38,877 nt of DNA, taken from NCBI GenBank assembly GCA_003695915.1, contig RFGF01000036.1:1-38877 (forward strand). Reading direction: 5' to 3'. Positions 26,635-36,556 of the stretch are shown here, piece by piece. The notes beneath the pieces are model-generated. The model ran no database searches, had not been told where the DNA came from, and worked only from the letters and a program-made list of their open reading frames with translations. Source of the DNA: Nitrospirota bacterium (GTDB taxonomy: Bacteria > Nitrospirota > Nitrospiria > Nitrospirales > UBA8639). Both the position numbers and the translations under genes were made by a program. The number at the start of each line of letters is the position of its first letter. The stretch's first letter is position 1.

Positions 26635-27738
26635 ATGTCGCTGAAACTCTTGAGTCTCATCGTCATCGTGTGGCTTCATGTCCCTGGCTGGATCGGCCAA
26701 GCTTGGGCGACTAACTCCACTTACCCAACCGCTGACAAATGCCACCTTCCTTTCCCGACGATCGTCGAGCGCATTGCGCCCTCCGTCGTGTCCATCAGCA
26801 GCACCGCCTTGACCTTTGACACGCCTGATACGCGGGTCAACCGTCAGATCGGTTCTGGCATCATCGTCGATCCTCGAGGGCATATTCTCACGAGCGCCCA
26901 TCTGGTTGTACAGACAGAAAATATCCAAGTCTTGTTGCCAGACGGCCTAATGCTTGAAGCTTCGCTCATCGGTGCCGATACCCGTTGAGACCTCGCCGTT
27001 CTCAAGATCGATGTACCGGACAAACGACCGCTTCCTGCTCTTCCTCTTTCAGGAGCCACCCGGATCAGCATCGGGGAAGAAGTGCTGGCGCTGGGTAGCG
27101 CGATGGGGCTCAACCAAACCGTCAGTCGTGGAATCGTCTCTGCGACGGATCGGTATGTTTCGTCAGCTGAACCGCGCGAATCTCCCCCACTCATCCAAAC
27201 CGATGCCGCAGTGAATCCCGGAAATTCCGGGGGCCCATTGGTCAATCGCTGTGGAGAGGTCATCGGACTCATCACCGGGCTTCTCAGCGAAGCCAAAGGG
27301 ATTGCCTTTGCCGTTCCCGTCTCGGTGATCACGACATTCTTGCCGTCTCTCCTCAAAGAGGGCCGTGTAATTCGGCCTTGGCTCGGGTTCTATGGCCAAT
27401 TTGTCCCTTCTGCGCTCATCGAGCTCCTCCGTATCCCGCTGGTAGAAGGACTGATGGTCGAAGCGGTAGTCGCGGGAGGACCCGCCGAACGTGCTGGCTT
27501 GTAAGGGGGCGCTTTGGAAGTCATTATCGATGGGCATGCCTATTTTCTCGGAGGCGACATCATCACCAATATCAACGAGAAACCCGTGACGACCCCACAG
27601 CAGCTCGACGCGATACTTCGCACCCTGAAAGTCGGCGATCAGGTGACGATGAGCCTAGTGAGAAACGGGAAGCGACAGACGGTACGGTATAAGCTGCCCG
27701 AGCAGCTGCCCTGGAATCACAATCTTCGCCATCCATAA
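26635..27738 (+). pseudogene. periplasmic Deg-type (trypsin-like) serine protease, two nonsense codons
   Basis: The single frame over 368 codons encodes a DegP/HtrA-like protease: a signal peptide (1-25, cut after AWA), the trypsin-like domain with H89 (TSAHLVV), D119 (DLAVLK) and S198 (NPGNSGGPL), then a PDZ domain (LGGDIITNINEKPV). Such proteases degrade misfolded periplasmic proteins. Two in-frame stops interrupt it: TGA at 26986-26988, directly before the catalytic Asp, and TAA at 27502-27504 at the PDZ border (AGL, stop, GGALE). Both fit single C-to-T changes of CGA and CAA. The residues around both stops keep the family pattern, so loss is recent or the sequence is wrong. AAAGGAG precedes the ATG. 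Confidence 0.88.
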
Positions 27739-27817
27739 GTGGACCTTCGCTCGGGAACACGCATCGCGTGGGAAGATGATCTCTTAACAAGAGCACATCG
27801 AAGGTCCGAAGGCGATC

Positions 27818-28664
27818 ATGATGGATGTCCTGCACACCCTGCTCAATGAGAGCCTGTTTCGATCGGCGATGAGTACTGCGCTCCTCGCCGGCATCATCGT
27901 ACTGCTCCGTATCGCCCTTTATCATCTCATCTTCACGCGCTCGGATTTTCCAGTAGAGACGCGGCGGCGCTGGACTGTGAACCTGCGCAATGGCCTTCTC
28001 GTTCTCTTTGCGATCGGGCTGGTCTTTATCTGGGCTCCGCAACTCCAAACCTTTGCCGTCTCGCTGTTCGCCATTGCGGTCGCGCTGGTCATTGCGACCA
28101 AAGAATGGATCGACTGTATGATCGGCAGTGGCTTTCGCATGTTGACCAAAGCCTACCCTGATCGGCGACCTGACAGAAATTGCCGGCATCCGCGGGCACG
28201 TCGTCGACTATTCGCTTCTCAATACGACCGTGCTGGAGATCGGACCGGGGCAGACCTCTCACCAATACACAGGCCGGGCCTTGGTCATTCCCAACAGCTT
28301 TTTTCTTAAGCACGCCCTCACGAACGAGACCTACTCCAAACGCTATCGTTTGCATATCATCACGGTCCCGCTCTCCACCGACGATGACTGGATTCAGGCC
28401 GAGCGCCTGTTGCTGGAAGCCGCTCAAGAGGAGTGTCAAGCCTATCTGGAAGAAGCCAAACGCCACATGAAAGAATTGGAAGGCAAGGTCTGGCTCGATG
28501 CGCCTTCGGTCGAACCACGAGTCACGATCCAATTGCCCGACGCCGGTCGCATCAATTTGCTGCTCCGCATCCCCTGTCCCACCCAATTTCCTTCGCGCCT
28601 GGAACAGGCCATCCTTCGCAAGTTTCTTTCTCGATTCCGTTTTGCCCCAAGATCGGGAACGTAA
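27818..28664 (+). pseudogene. second MscS-type channel, frameshifted
   Basis: The gene encodes a shorter MscS-superfamily protein. The first part gives membrane segments (MSTALLAGIIVLLRIALY, NGLLVLFAIGLVFIWAP, FAVSLFAIAVALVIATK), ending at GSGFRMLTKAY. The second, in another frame, gives IGDLTEIAGIRGHVVDYSLL and TTVLEIGPG, then IPNSFFLKHALTNETYS, the usual MscS beta domain, followed by a C-terminal domain of about 115 residues. Removing one base near 28159 (CCCTG to CCCG) joins them as AYPIGDL. This is the only lesion in the window that behaves as an insertion (or as a two-base deletion). It follows the Deg protease by 79 bases in the same direction, with a GAAGG site before the ATG. Confidence 0.82.
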
Positions 28665-28720
28665 TGGTCGAGCCAACGCTGATGAAAGAGGCCCATCCCC
28701 ACAAGCTGCGTGCCGCGAGC

Positions 28721-29677
28721 TCATACCGAGGTCGAGACGCCGAACGCGGCCTTGGCGTACTGCACTCGCTCGTTCAGGGACCAGTGGGCGCATCGTTCAT
28801 GCTCAACCTGCCGCAGGCAAGCCAGCAAGCCTCTGCGATTGGCGATCTGAATGTTGAGTCCGGGGCGGGCATTGAGTTCGAGAATGAGCGGACCGACGCG
28901 CGCATCGAGCACAAAATCCACACCCTGATATCCTAACCCGGTCAATTCGTAACACCGAGCAGCTAGGAGCAACAGCTCTTCCCAGCGAGGAAGAGCCACC
29001 CCAGCAATCGGGGCTTCCGTATCCGGATGCTCATAAATAATCTCGTTGTTCCAAACGCCTGTGAGCGTTTTTCCCTGTGCGAGGTCGATGCCGACACCGA
29101 TGGCCCCCTGGTGCAAATTGGCTTTCCCATCGGATAAGCGCGTCGGCAATCGCACCATGGCCATGACCGGCACGCCAAGAAACACGATGATCCGAATGTC
29201 GGGCACGCCTTGATAACTGATCGGTTCAAAGACGGGATCGAAATGGACACAGGCTTCGATCAACGCTTTGTCCGGAGCACCGCCCAGACTGTACAAGCCG
29301 CTTAAAATGTTGGAGACATGATGATCGACCTCGTCTTGCGCCAGCAGATGCCCATTGGCTTTGCGGTAGCGATGCCCCCGTCGACCTGTGATCACCAAGA
29401 TTCCGTCTCCGCCGCTCCCATGGGCCGGTTTGATCACGAAGTCTTCGTAGGAGCTGAGCATGGAGCCCAGATCTCTGATCTGATGTTCATGCTCGATAAC
29501 ACCGTACAAGGCCGGGGTCGCGATTCCCGCCTGCTCAGCCAGGCGTTTGGTGGCCAGCTTGTCATCGACGAGCGGATACAGTCGCCGCGGATTGTAGCGC
29601 AGCGTGAACTCCGCATTGCGGCGGTTGATGCCGAGCACGCCGCGGGCGTTGAGTGCGTGAGCGAGCGCCAGCCACAT
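28721..29677 (-). CDS. ATP-grasp alpha-L-glutamate ligase-like protein (RimK-related)
   Basis: The 318-residue product is an ATP-grasp ligase of the RimK-related 'alpha-L-glutamate ligase-like' family. The nucleotide-binding part has VIKPAHGSGGDGILVI (about 83-98), and the metal-binding C-terminal part has ILELNARPGLNIQIANRRG (about 273-291). Family members are proposed to form amide bonds to a peptide or small substrate; the product is not established. It is intact and comes 22 bases after the 7TM gene, with the retropepsin-like protease upstream. This three-gene arrangement is a known conserved cluster described in comparative-genomic work on amidoligases. A GGAGACC site precedes the ATG. 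Confidence 0.88.
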   Translation of the reverse strand: MWLALAHALNARGVLGINRRNAEFTLRYNPRRLYPLVDDKLATKRLAEQAGIATPALYGVIEHEHQIRDLGSMLSSYEDFVIKPAHGSGGDGILVITGRRGHRYRKANGHLLAQDEVDHHVSNILSGLYSLGGAPDKALIEACVHFDPVFEPISYQGVPDIRIIVFLGVPVMAMVRLPTRLSDGKANLHQGAIGVGIDLAQGKTLTGVWNNEIIYEHPDTEAPIAGVALPRWEELLLLAARCYELTGLGYQGVDFVLDARVGPLILELNARPGLNIQIANRRGLLACLRQVEHERCAHWSLNERVQYAKAAFGVSTSV

Positions 29678-29699
29678 GGAAAGGTCTCCATTTCAGGAT

Positions 29700-31251
29700 T
29701 TAGGTTTCTCGCGCCAGGGCGCGAAATCGGATCAATTCGAGCAGACGGAATCCGGAATAGCGACCCAACAGCAACATCATCGCCAGGATGACGAGTAGGA
29801 GTTCGGGAAACACAAACAGCAGATGATCCAGATAGGGGACCGTCATAACGACATAGGCCAGTGCCGCCATGAGCAGACTGCCCAGTCCTTGTTGAAGGGC
29901 AACGCGTGGACCGCGTTCTTCCCATACAATGCACATTCGTTCAATCGTCATCGTCAAAATGACCATTGGAAACAACGCCACGGACAGGCCGCGCTCCAGG
30001 CCCAACTTATGCGTCACGATGCTGATCGCCAACATAATCAGAATGACGGTCACCAACACGGCCGCCAAACGAGGGACCAGTAATAATCTGAGATGTTCCA
30101 AGTAAAAACGAACGAGAAGTCCCACCGCCACCACCGCGGAAAAGAGGATCAGCCCCCATGTCAATTGCGTTTCCCGAAACGCCAGTGCAATCAAAATGGG
30201 CATAAACGTACCAAAGGTCGTGACCCCGACCACATTTCGCAAAATGACAAGCAGGAGTGCACCCAACGGGACCATCAAGATAATCCGATATACCGCCTGC
30301 GTATCCAAGGGGAGCGCAAAGAGCGAAAATTCCAAGAGCGAAGTCCCGCCGACTTGGCTGCTCAGGATCGTTGACCGAATAGCCTCCTCTTGGTTCGGCG
30401 AGACCGAAATCCGCACATCGAGTTTTTCGCCGCCCTCGATGTCGACCAACGGCTGCGTCCCGCGCCACCATGCTAGATAGTGCATGGGCACAAACGGCGC
30501 TCCGGTGTCCGGATCATAGGCTCTCCACCCCCTTGTTCATACACCATGAGCCAATGCACCGGCATGACCTGACTGGGAAACGGAAGTAACGGTATCCCAT
30601 TGATGATTTTGGTCGGCATGCCGTTGCGGATGAGGATATACGCAGCGATCTGCAGTTTGAGTGACAGTGGAGCAGTGGGCGGAACGAGCGTCCGCACGTG
30701 AGGATCGTCCGCAGGGCGCCTAAGCCGTCTGAGCAATTCGGCAACGAACGTTTCCGCATCGGCCGATTTTTCACGAATATCTACCAACAACGCTTGGGCC
30801 GCTGCCTCCTGGGCCTCGGTCAGCGAGAGGACAGGCAGATCGGCTGGTGCCTTGCGAGACAATTCGGTCTTGGAGGCCATAGACGCTGCCGGCTGGGGTC
30901 CCTCCACCTGACGCACGAGCACCCGGTAATACAAATCCTGACGACCCTGCGCTTTCCGCTTGGACCACGTGGCCACACGATTGCCATTGGCTTCCGAGGT
31001 CAAGAGCCCATACCCATAGCTGACAAAATTTTCGTCGAGTATGACATGTCGTCGTGAGCTTTTAGGCAAAAACATGACGACTTTGACCGGCCGCGCTTGG
31101 CAACAAATTTGAGATGGACTTCGACGGTCCAAAGCTCGGTCTGGACATGTGGTGTTAACGGAAAGCCAAGAATGAAGGCTTTATAACCGAAGAGACCGAG
31201 GCCGCACAGGCTCAAGCCCAGCGCGAGGAGCTGGACATGGCGCATGCTCAT
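29700..31251 (-). pseudogene. inactive transglutaminase fused to seven membrane helices, two frameshifts
   Basis: The gene encodes a family in which an extracytoplasmic transglutaminase-like domain without its catalytic residues is fused to a membrane domain of seven helices. An N-terminal signal anchor (LLALGLSLCGLGLFGYKAF) and VQTELWTVEVHLKF lead the first frame; PVKVVMFLPKSSRRHVILD through MPVHWLMVYEQGG the second; and YDPDTGAPFVPMHYLAWW followed by the membrane domain (VYRIILMVPLGALLLVIL onward) the third. The first change is near 31094-31100, the second in a run of five C at 30528-30532 where a sixth restores the frame. Both are one-base deletions. It overlaps the protease stop by four bases (ATGA). 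With repairs it is about 516 residues, the usual size. Confidence 0.85.
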
Positions 31252-31775
31252 TTCTCAGGCTCCACATGACAATGCGGCTCGTGCAAGTATGTTTCCGAGG
31301 GATCTACCACGGCATAGCCGGCAAGAAAGCTTCGGCCGATCAGCATATTGAACTCAAAGCCCGAACGATCAGTGAGGTTGATCTGCACGTTGGGGCGATA
31401 GAGAGACCCGAGGCAAAGATTCAAGAGTACAACAGGACGGCGCTGTGCCACCGTTCCCTTGCGTTTGATCCGCACAAACCGATACACCTTCCGCTCAAGG
31501 GTGATCGAGCGCCCATTCCGATTCTCCACCACGAATCGGACCCACTTCTTGCCCTCTCGCAAAAAGACGACCGATTCTTCGACATCCAAGGACGAATGAT
31601 CGGCTCCGGTATCGATTTTGGCATGAAGAATCAGCCGTTCGGGTTCCAGTTGAACCTTTTCAACCCATCCCACCCGCATCAAATCCGACGGCATAGCGGC
31701 ACTCGAAATTCCTATAGACAGGACAGCCAGACACAGCAGAACCCAGCTTTTGGCACGCACGCACAAATTCGTCAT
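31248..31775 (-). CDS. retropepsin-like 'ATP-dependent zinc protease' family protein, exported
   Basis: The 175-residue product belongs to the family annotated as ATP-dependent zinc protease (RimB-like, DUF785), which has a retropepsin-like fold: HAKIDTGADHSSLD (about 50-63) is the Asp-Thr-Gly active-site-type motif and NMLIGRSFLAGYAVVDPS the second lobe signature. A signal peptide (LLCLAVLSIGISSAAM) exports it. In known clusters these proteins accompany RimK-like ligases. Here it overlaps the start of the 7TM gene by four bases (ATGA), and the ATP-grasp ligase follows. The frame is intact and the length normal. The name in databases implies zinc and ATP use, but the sequence itself shows an aspartic-protease-like motif. 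Confidence 0.85.
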   Translation of the reverse strand: MTNLCVRAKSWVLLCLAVLSIGISSAAMPSDLMRVGWVEKVQLEPERLILHAKIDTGADHSSLDVEESVVFLREGKKWVRFVVENRNGRSITLERKVYRFVRIKRKGTVAQRRPVVLLNLCLGSLYRPNVQINLTDRSGFEFNMLIGRSFLAGYAVVDPSETYLHEPHCHVEPEK

Positions 31776-31888
31776 AGAAACCTGCCGATCAGAAACGCTT
31801 CATTCACTCGACTACATAGACTCATCGCACACTGGTTTTTCGGACCTCGTCGATCTACGTTTCTGGATCCTCATCCTTTTGCCGCTGC

Positions 31889-33126
31889 TTATCGCAGAGG
31901 AAATCGATCAGCCACAAGCCACCACCAGAACCCAGCTATAAGCAAGCTGCCGATCGCCACGGGGGCCGTCCAGCGCAAGTGATCCAGGAACGTGAGGCGA
32001 AGCCATATCGTGCGGCCTGTGTCGCGACAATGAGATTGGCAATGGAGCCGGGGAGCAGCTGATTTCCTGCGAACGTGCTGGTCAGAGCCAGCAAAAAGAC
32101 CAATGGGGTCTCCGGGGAAGAGAACAAGGACTGGAGCAGCATGACCGCAGGCACATTGCTCACCAACAAACTCAATCCGACGCTGACAATTCCAAAAACG
32201 AACGGATGGTAAAGCGACCATCCAGAGTCCGTCAGCACATCGATCACCAACCGATGGCCGCCGATTTTTTGAAATCCGGCCAACACCATAAACAGCCCGA
32301 TAGAGAGGAGCAGGAGCGGCCAATCGATCAGCGTCCAGAATGCCTGCGAGGGCAATCGTCAGCTGGTCAACAATAACGCAGCCATCCCAAGAATCACTAA
32401 GCGACGAGGCCCGTCAACACCAAAGCTTTTCCAGCGTGATAGTGATCGAACGCGACGGCCGAATGAATTTTCACAGGAACATGGGGGAAGTCGCCGTATA
32501 CCGGTGCAGTTTCGGCTTGCACGTCCCGGAAGGATACCCAACGAGCCCAGGCGTAGAGGAGCATCAGACTCAACAACGCGGGAGGCGCACACCAGGCGAG
32601 AAACCAGGCAAAATCAAGGCTCGCCGATTGCCCGAGATACATATTTTGGGGGGGGTGCCGATAATGGTCGAAGCGGAGCCAATATTGCTGGCAGCGGCCA
32701 GCGCGAGCAACATAGGCTTGGGATCCCAATGTCGCTGCTGACGAAGTTCGGCAATGATCGGGGCCATGGCCAAACATACCACGTCGTTCGAAAGCAGCGC
32801 GGACAACCCTGCTGCCAACCCGATCAACCCCGCCGCAAAGTGCAACGGATGCGACTCATTCTGTGCCAAACGCAGGACCACCCAGCTGTAAAACCCACCG
32901 AGCCTGAACTGGACCGAAAGCAGCATAAAGCCGAAGAGAAGGATGACAATCTGATAATCGATGGCCGCCGTCGCTCCTGCATGTCTAGAATGCCGGTGAG
33001 CAGAAATCCGACGGCGCCCAGGAACACCACACCCGTCCTATCCAAGGCCAATCCGGGCAGGCCGCCCAGCGCCAACCCGGCATATGTCAAGACGAACAGT
33101 GTGAGCCCCAGGTACAGATCGTTCAT
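31889..33126 (-). pseudogene. SLC13/anion-permease-type transporter, four frameshifts and a stop
   Basis: The gene encodes a membrane transporter with the layout of the SLC13/ArsB-type anion permeases: an N-terminal GLTLFVLTYAGLALGG, then DYQIVILLFGFMLL, LSALLSNDVVCLAMAPII, the conserved SNIGSASTIIGTPP motif, and a second half with LLVSNVPAVMLLQSL and AGNQLLPGSIANLIVATQAA. The reading frame changes at about 32974, in eight G at 32648-32655, at 32399-32400, and at 32003-32004. All four behave as one-base deletions in identical-base runs (for example, a ninth G restores GTPPQN). A TGA at 32359-32361 interrupts a fifth site. It heads the operon with the protease, 7TM and ligase genes. The substrate is unknown. 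Confidence 0.85.
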
Positions 33127-33508
33127 AAGTTATCCCGGAATCGGCACGCGGAGCATAGTGACGGGCCATGAGTCCTTCCCCCTTGCAGGATTCGACCGCC
33201 CTCCTTTAGCAATGATGCCTATGGGATCGCACATAGGAAGATCTGGGCATCTTCTGAACCACCTTGCCAGCTTCTCGATCGGTGGTTGAGCGAGGATGAC
33301 GCATGGGTCGATCGAAGCCTCAAGGACGATGATAGCTGGCTTCTAGAGTGATGTGATCGTTTTTCCAGGTCGCCCGATTGGAGAGTTCAACGAACGTTCA
33401 CTGACCCCGGAGCCACTAGCAAATCTTTCCATGGATGCTATCCATCCTTAGTGCAATGCGAACCACCGGCAGCTGAGACTGCCTGACAGGCGGGAAACCC
33501 ATCGATCC
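33127..33508. other. intergenic stretch without a recognised gene
   Basis: No gene-like frame is seen between the permease start and the regulator stop. A tight GCCTG/CAGGC palindrome about 30 bases past the regulator stop could help end its transcript. Confidence 0.35.
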
Positions 33509-36500
33509 TCACGTGCGGAGGGGACCCCTTTTCGATTGATTGGTTTGTTCGTATGCATCGCGCAAACGATTCATGAGGTGAGCATGCTTTTTTTGCAGTT
33601 CGAGACGGGCAGTCAAAGTCCAAGACTCATCATCATGTGGCAAAAAACTTCCCTGGAAGAGAGCAGCAGCTCGCTCGCCTAAATTGAGTGCCGTGTTAAA
33701 TTCCCCGTTCGTTGATTCTTGATCCACAGCCTTGATCAGGCAATGCACACTAAGGCTATCCACCCAGCAGATTTCATGATTGAGGCTTAGGGCGCCTCCT
33801 TTCGACACTATCGCTTCCTCATGCCTCAACAACTTTCGTAAACGCGAAATGGTCGTAACCAGGGACCGATAAGCCGCATCGCCATCCGAATCCGGCCAGA
33901 GCGTATCAATCAATTTGTGCTGGGACACGTTGGTCCCGCCAAAAGCGATGAGGGCTTTTAATAAATTCAACGGCCCTTTCGGGACTTTTCTCGAAAACTC
34001 CACTGGTACGTGATCCACCTCAAGGTCAAACCGCCCTAAGGTGTATATCTTCACCGGCCAAGGCCACTTTTCCGACGTAAGAACCGGCTCTTCGGGTGTC
34101 AGTTGCAACTTCCGAATCACTTCCCGTGCTCTGTCCACTTCCACGCCCACCTCTAACGCTTTGGCACACAACCTCGCCATAATCCTGGGATGCCAGAATG
34201 GTGCGGTGATCAGATCCTGTTCTCGGCCAATACGTAACCAATCACTGATCGCCTTGATAGCCTCGGAATCATTCCGGCGGGCTAACATCCATTGGGCTTG
34301 TAAACAATTCCTAAAGAAATCCAATATGCGGCAGGGTGTCGATTGACACAGTGCCGAGAGATGACGAATCTGATTCTCTCCTTTCTTCAGATCGCCACAT
34401 GCAATAAAGATTTCTCCCATATGAAAGCCGAGCAACCCATCGAGAAATGCACAGTCTTTGGTGAGATTTGTTTCGATATGTTTGCCCGCATATTGGTAGG
34501 CTTTATCAAGATCGCCCTGAAGAAAAGCCACATACGAGGCAACATAGAGATAACCTGCTCTCCGCAACCCCGTTGCGTTCTCAGCTTCGGGCCGGATTTC
34601 TTCTACCAGACGGGCGGCTCTCTCGTAATCCCTGCTGAAAATCGCTCCTGAAATTCCTTGAGCCTGCAAATGCATGGGCAGAATTTGGATCCCATAGCTT
34701 TTGATCATCGCTCTTCCTTCTTCGTATGCCGCCATGCATTGAGGTCCATTTCCCGTCAAATTACCTTCAAGGGCTTTGGCATTCGCAAACCAAGCTTTTG
34801 CGAGCGGTGCGACCTCGGTTGAATTCACCCATGATTCTGCCATGCGGAATACGGATTTCCTCTTTTCAGCGTAACCCAACCAACTCCAGAAACTATATAA
34901 ACTCCACCCAGCTAAAACTCGTAGAGAAGGGTCTCCAAGATGGGGCAGTAAAGCTTGAAGGCGTTCTTCCCATTCGAAAATCGTTGGATCTGAAATCCGA
35001 CTATAGGTCATACCCAGGAACATGGTCTGCGTAATGCGCGCCTCCATTTCCTCGGATGGAAAATTAAATCCCGGTGGAACGATCGCCTCGAAGCGGTCTA
35101 TCCACGGCGACAACTTTGAAAAATCCCCTTCCGAATAGATAATGGATTCCATGACCCCACACCAGGCCAATAATTTGCCAACTTCATCCTCGGTGGTCGT
35201 AAATTCCGCAAACAGGTTTTCGAATAACGGGATACTGTTATTCGGATTGCGTAAAAATTGACAATTGGCTGCCCAGTATCGCAGCCAGGGATTCGCCTCT
35301 CGACGGTCGGCTGGTACGTGTTGCAGCCATTTCTCCACTGTGGACACTCGCCCTTCTTGAAGAAATTGCGGCGCATGAGAGAGCAACAGTCGTTCCATCT
35401 CTGCAACTTGTCCGGCATCTTGATAGAGCCCAAAGGCTTCATCCACCCGATCGGCTTGCTCTAACAGATGGCCGGCCTGCCGCTGAATCTCTTTCACCTG
35501 GCTTGGACTCCACGTCTCCTTCGCTTGCTTGATTAAAAATTCCCGAAAGAGCGGATGGAATTGGAACATGGGCTCCGTCCCAGGTCGACGTTCGGTGAAA
35601 TACCGCGCGCGGGCCATCCGCCCTAAGGTGCGTCCGGCTCCGGGTTGGTCCGTGAGTTCGAGCGCCATCGACACCGTGGTCGATGGTAAAAACGCTGTTC
35701 GCAGCAACACGTCAATAGCGTCCTTGCTTTGCGTGGCCAGCACTTCGCGCGCCAAATAATCAAAGATCACGGGCGAACTCGCCTCTTGCGCCTCGAAGAG
35801 TTGCCGCACATTGGTTTCCGATTGATTGAGGAGCAAGACTACGCCAGCCACCCATCCATCCGTCCGCGCTTGAAGCCGCGACACGACGTCCTGTGTCGAA
35901 ACCACGGCTTTCTTGGAAAGGCTCCACAGGTCAACAAGCGCTTTGATCTCATCCAGAGTCAACTCGAGATGCGTGGCGTCCAACTCTGCCAACACTTGAT
36001 CAGCTTGGAGTCGGGCCAAAGCTGTGGGAACCGGTTGTCGACTGGCCACGATCACCGTCGTGTCCAAGGGAATAATCGTCAACGCCTCACGCATCAACTC
36101 ATGAAAGGGTGTCTCATCTGGCACTTCTTGGTAATTATCAAAGACAACCAGTCCTGGAGTTTTTAGTCGACTATAGAGCTGCTCAAAGACCCGACGAGTA
36201 AAAATAGGCAGCCCAGCGAGATATTCAGGCCGCACGGTGGGAAGAGGTTTTTTAAACCGGGGCGCGACCCGCTTCATCCCCAAAGAGAGATAGTGAAACC
36301 ACGTCCCAGGGTCCGCATCGCCTGCATCGAGTTGGTACCAAAGCGGTTTGAGCTTGCGGGCTCGGAGATAAGTGGCCACGAGTGTAGTTTTCCCGGCTCC
36401 GGGCGGGCCCTGAATCCAAACGATACGATGGTGTTTCTTGAGCTGATCGAGTTCTTTGAACAGTCGAGGCCGGTCCACCACTGGAGGCAATTGAGGTGGT

Positions 36501-36556
36501 GTCAGTTTGGCAAGTTGGGGAGTAGAGCGTTTCACGAGATGAACATCCTCGCGCAT
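33509..36556 (-). CDS. large STAND-ATPase transcriptional regulator with C-terminal BTAD-type DNA-binding domain
   Basis: The 1015-residue protein combines an N-terminal STAND-type ATPase (Walker A GPPGAGKTT at 50-58, Walker B LVVFD ending at D140, and a MalT-like VIVASRQPVP sensor motif), about 600 residues of helical TPR-like repeats, and a C-terminal OmpR-like winged helix (IYTLGRFDLEVDHVPVEFS onward, about 838-930) followed by a bacterial transcriptional activation (BTAD) domain. Such regulators sense a ligand by the repeats, then oligomerise with ATP and activate transcription. The long uninterrupted frame argues for a functional gene. It is divergent from fadL, its likely target, across 506 bases. 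The ATG has no strong ribosome site, and a stable hairpin lies in its leader. Confidence 0.88.
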   Translation of the reverse strand: MREDVHLVKRSTPQLAKLTPPQLPPVVDRPRLFKELDQLKKHHRIVWIQGPPGAGKTTLVATYLRARKLKPLWYQLDAGDADPGTWFHYLSLGMKRVAPRFKKPLPTVRPEYLAGLPIFTRRVFEQLYSRLKTPGLVVFDNYQEVPDETPFHELMREALTIIPLDTTVIVASRQPVPTALARLQADQVLAELDATHLELTLDEIKALVDLWSLSKKAVVSTQDVVSRLQARTDGWVAGVVLLLNQSETNVRQLFEAQEASSPVIFDYLAREVLATQSKDAIDVLLRTAFLPSTTVSMALELTDQPGAGRTLGRMARARYFTERRPGTEPMFQFHPLFREFLIKQAKETWSPSQVKEIQRQAGHLLEQADRVDEAFGLYQDAGQVAEMERLLLSHAPQFLQEGRVSTVEKWLQHVPADRREANPWLRYWAANCQFLRNPNNSIPLFENLFAEFTTTEDEVGKLLAWCGVMESIIYSEGDFSKLSPWIDRFEAIVPPGFNFPSEEMEARITQTMFLGMTYSRISDPTIFEWEERLQALLPHLGDPSLRVLAGWSLYSFWSWLGYAEKRKSVFRMAESWVNSTEVAPLAKAWFANAKALEGNLTGNGPQCMAAYEEGRAMIKSYGIQILPMHLQAQGISGAIFSRDYERAARLVEEIRPEAENATGLRRAGYLYVASYVAFLQGDLDKAYQYAGKHIETNLTKDCAFLDGLLGFHMGEIFIACGDLKKGENQIRHLSALCQSTPCRILDFFRNCLQAQWMLARRNDSEAIKAISDWLRIGREQDLITAPFWHPRIMARLCAKALEVGVEVDRAREVIRKLQLTPEEPVLTSEKWPWPVKIYTLGRFDLEVDHVPVEFSRKVPKGPLNLLKALIAFGGTNVSQHKLIDTLWPDSDGDAAYRSLVTTISRLRKLLRHEEAIVSKGGALSLNHEICWVDSLSVHCLIKAVDQESTNGEFNTALNLGERAAALFQGSFLPHDDESWTLTARLELQKKHAHLMNRLRDAYEQTNQSKRGPLRT

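Noticed and set aside
26986-26988. Selenocysteine recoding of TGA in the Deg protease
   Set aside because: The residue is not a redox site in this family, and a second stop (TAA) follows in the same gene.
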